From positions 30,420 to 94,419 of the forward strand of contig DATMLM010000020.1 of NCBI GenBank assembly GCA_035570055.1: a DNA stretch of 64,000 nucleotides, read 5' to 3'. The DNA comes from DASRDS01 sp035570055 (lineage in GTDB: Bacteria; Gemmatimonadota; Gemmatimonadetes; Gemmatimonadales; Gemmatimonadaceae). The translations under genes and the position numbers were made by a program. Shown in pieces: positions 60,122 to 64,000 of this stretch. Below the pieces are notes generated by a model that was not told the DNA's origin, did no database searches, and saw only the letters and a list, made by a program, of their open reading frames with translations. Position 1 is the stretch's first letter. Each line of letters begins with the position of its first letter.

Positions 60122-60771
60122 GTTTCGCGCGAGAGGGCTACGTGTTCATCGCCGTAGCGGCCATTGTCGCCGTGGCGGCGTTCGGGACGGCGCTGGCGCT
60201 CCGTTCGTGGGTGCTCTGGCTCGTCGCCTTCGCGCTCGCGATACTCGCCTTGTGGGTGCCCTACTTTTTTCGGGACCCCGAGCGCGCGGGCGAACGCGGC
60301 GAGAAGGTCGTGGTGGCGCCGGCCGATGGGCGGCTGCAGGCGATCGCCGATGTCGATGAGCCGACATTCGTGCATGGGCGCGCCACGCGGATCTCGATTT
60401 TCATGAACGTGTTCGACGTGCATGTCAATCGGTATCCGATCAGCGGGACGGTCGTCTATCGCCACTACAATCCGGGGAAATTCTTGAACGCGGCGATGGA
60501 GAAAGCGAGCTTGGAGAACGAGCAGTCGTCGATCGGCATCGAGTCGGCCGGAGGACGCTACCGGCTGCTCGTGCGCCAGATCGCGGGGCTGATCGCGCGG
60601 CGCATCGTCACGTACGGCGCCGTGGGCGACCAGGTCGAGCAGGGCGCCCGCCTGGGGATCATTCGGTTCGGATCCCGCGTCGATGTGTTCGTCCCACCAG
60701 GGAGCACCATCAAAGTCAAAACCGGCCAATCGATCATCGCGGGGACGACCGTGTTGGCGGAGCTTCCGTGA
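60118..60771 (+). CDS. psd: Phosphatidylserine decarboxylase proenzyme (short, archaeal-type)
   Basis: 217 residues from GTG. Two N-terminal hydrophobic helices (VFIAVAAIVAVAAFGTALAL, LWLVAFALAILALWVPYFFR) anchor it. RDPER and VAPADGRLQAIADVDE follow, then FMNVFDVHVNRYPISGTVV. The pyruvoyl cleavage site is in IIRFGSRVDVFVPPG, where Ser becomes the pyruvoyl group. It makes phosphatidylethanolamine from the product of PssA encoded next. A phospholipid pair is thus embedded among purine genes. Confidence 0.94.
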   Translation: MSFAREGYVFIAVAAIVAVAAFGTALALRSWVLWLVAFALAILALWVPYFFRDPERAGERGEKVVVAPADGRLQAIADVDEPTFVHGRATRISIFMNVFDVHVNRYPISGTVVYRHYNPGKFLNAAMEKASLENEQSSIGIESAGGRYRLLVRQIAGLIARRIVTYGAVGDQVEQGARLGIIRFGSRVDVFVPPGSTIKVKTGQSIIAGTTVLAELP

Positions 60772-61691
60772 TGGTGATCCGCCCGCCGAAGATTCGACGG
60801 CTCCGGCGATCGGACATGCGTCGGGCCGCACCCGTTTTGCCGAACGGGTTCACGATCGGGAATCTGTTCTTTGGCATCTTCGCCATCGTCGATGCCTCGC
60901 GCGGCGAGTACTCGCGCGCCGTTTTGTGGATCGTGCTGGGCGGGATCTGCGACGGGTTTGATGGGCGCGTGGCGCGGGCGACCGGAACGGGGAGTCGCTT
61001 TGGCGAGGAGTTGGATTCGCTGGTCGACGCGATCTCGTTCGGGTTGGCGCCGGCGATGATTATTTATTTTTCGGTGCTGCAGCAGGAAGGCGGGGCGCTG
61101 TGGCTCCTCGTCTTTATTTTTACCGCGTGCGCCGTCATTCGGCTTGCCCGATTCAATGTGACCCAAGCCGGGACGAAGAAGACCCACTTTATCGGGTTGC
61201 CCAGCCCTGCGGCGGGGTGCACGCTGGCGACGTATTATTGGTTTAGCCAGTCGAAGCTCTACGACGCGCGGCTCTTCGGGATGCCGTGGAACGAGATGGT
61301 GACGTGGGTCATGGGCGGACTCGCGATCCTCATGGTGACGCACGTGCCCTACCCCGCGATGCCCAAGATCGGTGTCCGGAACTGGCGTGGCATCGGTGGG
61401 CTGTTGCTGGTGATCATCTGTGTCACCGGCATCATGGAATTTGGCCGGCAGTTTTTCTTTCCCGCCGGCATGGTGTACGTGCTCTATGGCCTGGTCAAGA
61501 CGCTGATCCTGGGGCTCATCGATCGCATCCCCACCGGGTCGGAGTATGCTGACGAGGACGGGGACGACGACTTGACGGCGCGCGAGCGGCGTGAGCGGCG
61601 CCGGCGCCAGCGACTGAGTGGCGCGACCGGGGGGTCGGCTGGGCAGCCAACGCCGACCGTGGCGCGAACGATCGATTACGAGGGAGAATGA
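60768..61691 (+). CDS. pssA: CDP-diacylglycerol--serine O-phosphatidyltransferase
   Basis: 307 residues. The CDP-alcohol phosphatidyltransferase motif (DG, then AR, G and two Asp) is present as ICDGFDGRVARATGTG followed by SRFGEELDSLVDAISFG. Several membrane helices follow, such as GALWLLVFIFTACAVIRLAR and NWRGIGGLLLVIICVTGIME. A charged tail (residues 260-307, Asp/Glu then Arg-rich) is cytoplasmic. It starts at GTG 60768 or the ATG three bases later. It supplies phosphatidylserine to Psd upstream. Confidence 0.94.
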   Translation: MMVIRPPKIRRLRRSDMRRAAPVLPNGFTIGNLFFGIFAIVDASRGEYSRAVLWIVLGGICDGFDGRVARATGTGSRFGEELDSLVDAISFGLAPAMIIYFSVLQQEGGALWLLVFIFTACAVIRLARFNVTQAGTKKTHFIGLPSPAAGCTLATYYWFSQSKLYDARLFGMPWNEMVTWVMGGLAILMVTHVPYPAMPKIGVRNWRGIGGLLLVIICVTGIMEFGRQFFFPAGMVYVLYGLVKTLILGLIDRIPTGSEYADEDGDDDLTARERRERRRRQRLSGATGGSAGQPTPTVARTIDYEGE

Positions 61692-61990
61692 CGCGATATC
61701 GGGTGTCGGTAGAGATCAAGCCGCGCGAAGGTATTCTCGATCCGCAAGGCAAAGCGGTCGCGGATGCGTTGCGCACGCTCGGCTTCGCCGGCGTGCAAGA
61801 TGTGCACGTTGGACGGTACGTCGTCGTGGACGCTGACGCACCGAACGAGAATGACGCGCGCGAGTCGGTGGGAGCGATGTGCAAGAAGCTCTTGGCGAAC
61901 CCGGTCATCGAGGACTTTGCGATAACGAGAGTGGAGACGCCAAAGCCGGTCGTCGAGAACCTCGCGACAACGAGAGCGGAGACGCGATGA
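61688..61990 (+). CDS. purS: FGAM synthase subunit PurS
   Basis: 100 residues. TRYRVSVEIKPREGILDPQG, KAVADALRTLGFAGVQDVHV and MCKKLLANPVIEDFAITRVE match PurS, which joins PurQ and PurL in the three-part FGAM synthase. The family usually ends soon after this point, at 80-85 residues. The last 15-20 residues here come from a partial duplication of the gene end. It overlaps pssA and purQ by 4 bp. Confidence 0.93.
   Translation: MTRYRVSVEIKPREGILDPQGKAVADALRTLGFAGVQDVHVGRYVVVDADAPNENDARESVGAMCKKLLANPVIEDFAITRVETPKPVVENLATTRAETR
61919..61985. repeat. 45-bp-period partial duplication at the purS end
   Basis: Bases 61919-61940 and 61964-61985 match at 20 of 22 positions (GCGATAACGAGAGTGGAGAC and GCGACAACGAGAGCGGAGAC, then GC). 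The spacing is a multiple of three and the purS frame stays open, adding about 15 residues to PurS. Confidence 0.75.
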
Positions 61991-62655
61991 AGTTCGGTAT
62001 CGTTCGGTTCCCCGGGTCCAACTGCGACACCGATGCCTATCACGCGGTCGTCGACACCATTGGCGAAGAAGCGGTATATCTCTGGCACAAAGACCACGAC
62101 CTGCAGGACGTCGACGTCGTGATCCTGCCAGGCGGCTTCGCGTACGGTGATTATCTCCGGGCCGGGGCGATCGCGCGGTTCAGTCCGATCATGACCGATG
62201 TCATTGCCCATGCGAAGCGTGGGGGGCCGGTCCTCGCAATCTGCAATGGGTTTCAGGTCGCGTGCGAGGCTGGGCTGCTCCCCGGAGCGCTCATGCGCAA
62301 CGCCGGGCTGCAGTACATCTGCGAGCCCGTGCGACTGCGCGTCGAGACGACGGAGAGTCTCTTCTCATCGAATTACACGACCGGCCAGATCGTACGATTC
62401 CCGATTGCCCATGGCGAAGGGCGCTACACGGCCGACGACGCTACGCTCGACGAGCTCGAGTCCAAGAATCGGGTGATCTTTCGCTATCACGGGGTGAATC
62501 CGAATGGCTCGGCGCGGGATATCGCCGGGATCGTGAACGAAGCTGGCAATGTGCTCGGCGTAATGCCGCATCCTGAGCGGGTCGTCGATCCCCTGGTGGG
62601 AGGGGACGACGGGCTCGCGATATTCTCATCCCTCCTCGCACGGGTGCCCGCATGA
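61987..62655 (+). CDS. purQ: FGAM synthase glutaminase subunit PurQ
   Basis: 222 residues from the ATG at 61987. Class I glutamine amidotransferase: IVRFPGSNCDTDAYHAVVD, ILPGGFAYGDYLRAGAIARF, PVLAICNGFQVACEAGLLPG with the nucleophilic Cys, and GVMPHPERVVDPLVGG with the His/Glu pair. It releases ammonia for PurL. It overlaps purS and the next small gene by 4 bp. Confidence 0.96.
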   Translation: MKFGIVRFPGSNCDTDAYHAVVDTIGEEAVYLWHKDHDLQDVDVVILPGGFAYGDYLRAGAIARFSPIMTDVIAHAKRGGPVLAICNGFQVACEAGLLPGALMRNAGLQYICEPVRLRVETTESLFSSNYTTGQIVRFPIAHGEGRYTADDATLDELESKNRVIFRYHGVNPNGSARDIAGIVNEAGNVLGVMPHPERVVDPLVGGDDGLAIFSSLLARVPA

Positions 62656-63092
62656 GAGCTGCCCTTCTCCTTCTGTTGGTGAGCGCACCTCTCGCCGCGC
62701 AGACATCGATCGCACCAGGCATGACGCGCCAACAGGTCATCGACATCCTCGGGCGGCCGGCCTCCGCGCGACATTTCGGCGCGCATGATTACCTGTTGTT
62801 CGATGCCGGATGCTCGCGGAAATGCGGCGATGATCTGGTGATTCTCGATCATGATCTGGTCGTCGATGCGGTGATCCGGTCCGCGGGACACAGCTACTCC
62901 GGGACTGATGCGCCGACGACGTTGACCGGCAACGCCTCCCAACGGCCGGCGCCACCGCCGATCACCCCCGCGACGGCCGGGGATAGCACGCACCGGAGCG
63001 GTATGGTCTTCGAAGGTCCGCGGCCACCCGCGGCGCCGCCCCAATACCAGTACATCGTGCCGAAGAAGGACTCGGCCGCTGCTCCGCACTGA
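62652..63092 (+). CDS. Small secreted SmpA/OmlA-like protein
   Basis: 146 residues with signal peptide MRAALLLLLVSAPLAAQTS. APGMTRQQVIDILGRPASAR resembles the SmpA/BamE-type motif (GMtxxqVxxlLGxP). The central SRKCGDDLVILDHDLVVDAV is beta-rich with two Cys in the region, and the C-terminal 60 residues are Pro-rich and disordered. It lies between purQ and purL with ATGA and 1-bp overlaps. No role in purine synthesis is expected; it is probably carried in the same transcript. Confidence 0.7.
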   Translation: MRAALLLLLVSAPLAAQTSIAPGMTRQQVIDILGRPASARHFGAHDYLLFDAGCSRKCGDDLVILDHDLVVDAVIRSAGHSYSGTDAPTTLTGNASQRPAPPPITPATAGDSTHRSGMVFEGPRPPAAPPQYQYIVPKKDSAAAPH

Positions 63093-64000
63093 TGCCAGCC
63101 CAGCCTCGTCCCGGTGATCCGATCATCACGCCGGCGCTCGTCGCCGAGCATGGACTCACGCCGGACGAGTACCAGCGCATCATTCGCCTGCTCGGCCGTG
63201 AGCCGACCTTTACGGAGCTCGGCATCGTCTCGGCGCTCTGGAGCGAGCACTGCTCGTACAAACACTCGCGCCCCTTGCTGCGCGGACTCCCCACGACCGC
63301 CCCATACGTCCTGCAAGGCCCTGGCGAGAACGCGGGCGTCATCTCCGTGGGCGATGGCTGGGCAGTGGCGTTCAAGATCGAGTCGCACAATCATCCCTCG
63401 GCCGTAGAGCCGTACCAAGGGGCCGCGACTGGTGTCGGCGGCATCCTGCGCGACGTGTTCACGATGGGTGCGCGGCCGATTGCGGTACTGAACTCGCTGC
63501 GCTTCGGCTCCCTTGACTCGCCACGGGTGCGCTATCTGTTCGCCGGCGTGGTGCGCGGGATCGGCGACTACGGGAATTGCGTCGGGATTCCCACGGTCGC
63601 AGGCGAGGTCGTGTTTGATCCATCGTACGCCGGCAACCCGTTGGTGAACGCCATGTGCGTCGGCCTCATGCGCGAAGAGGAGTTGATCCGCGCGAAGGCC
63701 GAAGGCGTCGGCAACCCGGTCATTGCGGTCGGGGCCCGGACGGGACGGGATGGCATCCACGGAGCGTCGTTTGCTTCTGAAGACTTGACGGCGGCCAGCG
63801 ACGCCAAGCGGCCGCGTGTGCAAGTCGGCGATCCGTTCACGGAAAAGCTCTTGCTCGAGGCCAGCCTCGAGCTCATCGGGTCCGGGCTCATTGTCGCGAT
63901 CCAGGACATGGGCGCGGCCGGGCTGACGTCGTCCTTGGCCGAGATGGCGGCGCGCGGGGGCGTGGGCGTCGAGATCGATCTCGCCCGCGTGCCGACCCGC
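63092..64000 (+). CDS. purL: FGAM synthase large subunit PurL, N-terminal part (3' end outside window)
   Basis: 303 codons visible from the ATG at 63092, still open at the right edge. TFTELGIVSALWSEHCSYKH holds the conserved His-Cys block, FKIESHNHPSAVEPYQGAAT and GVGGILRDVFTMGARPIAVL the ATP and metal residues, and AIQDMGAAGLTSSLAEMAAR the second domain start. The length of PurS-dependent PurL is about 720-760 residues, so more than half is missing. It completes the purS-purQ-purL set. Confidence 0.96.
   Translation, partial: MPAQPRPGDPIITPALVAEHGLTPDEYQRIIRLLGREPTFTELGIVSALWSEHCSYKHSRPLLRGLPTTAPYVLQGPGENAGVISVGDGWAVAFKIESHNHPSAVEPYQGAATGVGGILRDVFTMGARPIAVLNSLRFGSLDSPRVRYLFAGVVRGIGDYGNCVGIPTVAGEVVFDPSYAGNPLVNAMCVGLMREEELIRAKAEGVGNPVIAVGARTGRDGIHGASFASEDLTAASDAKRPRVQVGDPFTEKLLLEASLELIGSGLIVAIQDMGAAGLTSSLAEMAARGGVGVEIDLARVPTR

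Noticed and set aside
1..64000. tRNA or rRNA genes
   Set aside because: No T-loop-like or rRNA-like conserved sequence was recognised by eye on either strand; a covariance-model search would settle it.

Overview
This is a high-GC bacterial chromosome segment in which most genes run in long same-strand series joined by 4-bp stop/start overlaps (ATGA or GTGA). The gene content fits Gemmatimonadota: a stand-alone carboxypeptidase-regulatory/plug protein, a tandem pair of secreted amidohydrolases, YCII/DGPF proteins, many small lipoproteins, split trp genes and overlapping purine/phospholipid genes. That placement is an inference from style and content; there is no rRNA gene here to prove it.

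Layout. 1-13.3 kb: the end of a TPR protein, an ECF sigma/anti-sigma/Spy-like cassette, GDPD, two amidohydrolases, ribosomal proteins L21 and L27, RNase G, acyl-CoA dehydrogenase and RecQ. 13.3-19.1 kb: an accessory stretch. It holds a nucleotidyltransferase plus winged-helix pair and a separate AbiEi-type antitoxin, each with an inverted repeat upstream. It also holds two unrecognised membrane/lipoprotein genes, a stranded RHS core fragment, and gaps of up to about 590 bp without a convincing gene. 19.2-37.6 kb: about twenty minus-strand genes in one direction, reading aspS, phoH, a PgpH-like HD phosphodiesterase, ybeY, two CNNM/CBS proteins, then an acyl-CoA mutase/carboxyltransferase/AtuA/enoyl-CoA hydratase catabolic block, then U32 peptidase, DoxX and YCII. 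37.7-42.5 kb: rlmN, then YqeK-like, panC, panB, folK and folB on the minus strand, and a frameshifted DUF433 gene. 42.6-53.2 kb: a chemoreceptor-like protein and the tryptophan genes. trpB and trpA are separated by a HEAT-repeat gene and an HD-GYP gene that share an N-terminal domain, and lexA sits divergently between trpC and trpD. 53.1-64 kb: a GAF protein, a small lipoprotein, then one plus-strand series truA, transaldolase-like, htrA, purB, purC, psd, pssA, purS, purQ, a small secreted protein, and purL, which runs off the right edge.

How the genes work together. The mutase block pairs a large acyl-CoA mutase subunit with a separate B12-binding subunit and MeaB. The active-site residues of the large subunit point to an isobutyryl-CoA-type mutase rather than methylmalonyl-CoA mutase, beside a biotin-dependent carboxyltransferase and AtuA proteins, so branched-chain or isoprenoid acyl-CoA breakdown is likely. 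The right-hand series couples de novo purine synthesis with phosphatidylethanolamine synthesis. LexA and the trp operon share a 70-bp divergent control region carrying a GTTC-N7-GTTC motif.

The strongest leads for new biology are the trpB-HEAT-HDGYP-trpA arrangement, the ICM-like mutase operon, the two toxin-antitoxin-like modules at 13.5-15.8 kb, and the catalytically dead transaldolase relative. No tRNA, rRNA, insertion sequence or CRISPR array was recognised.
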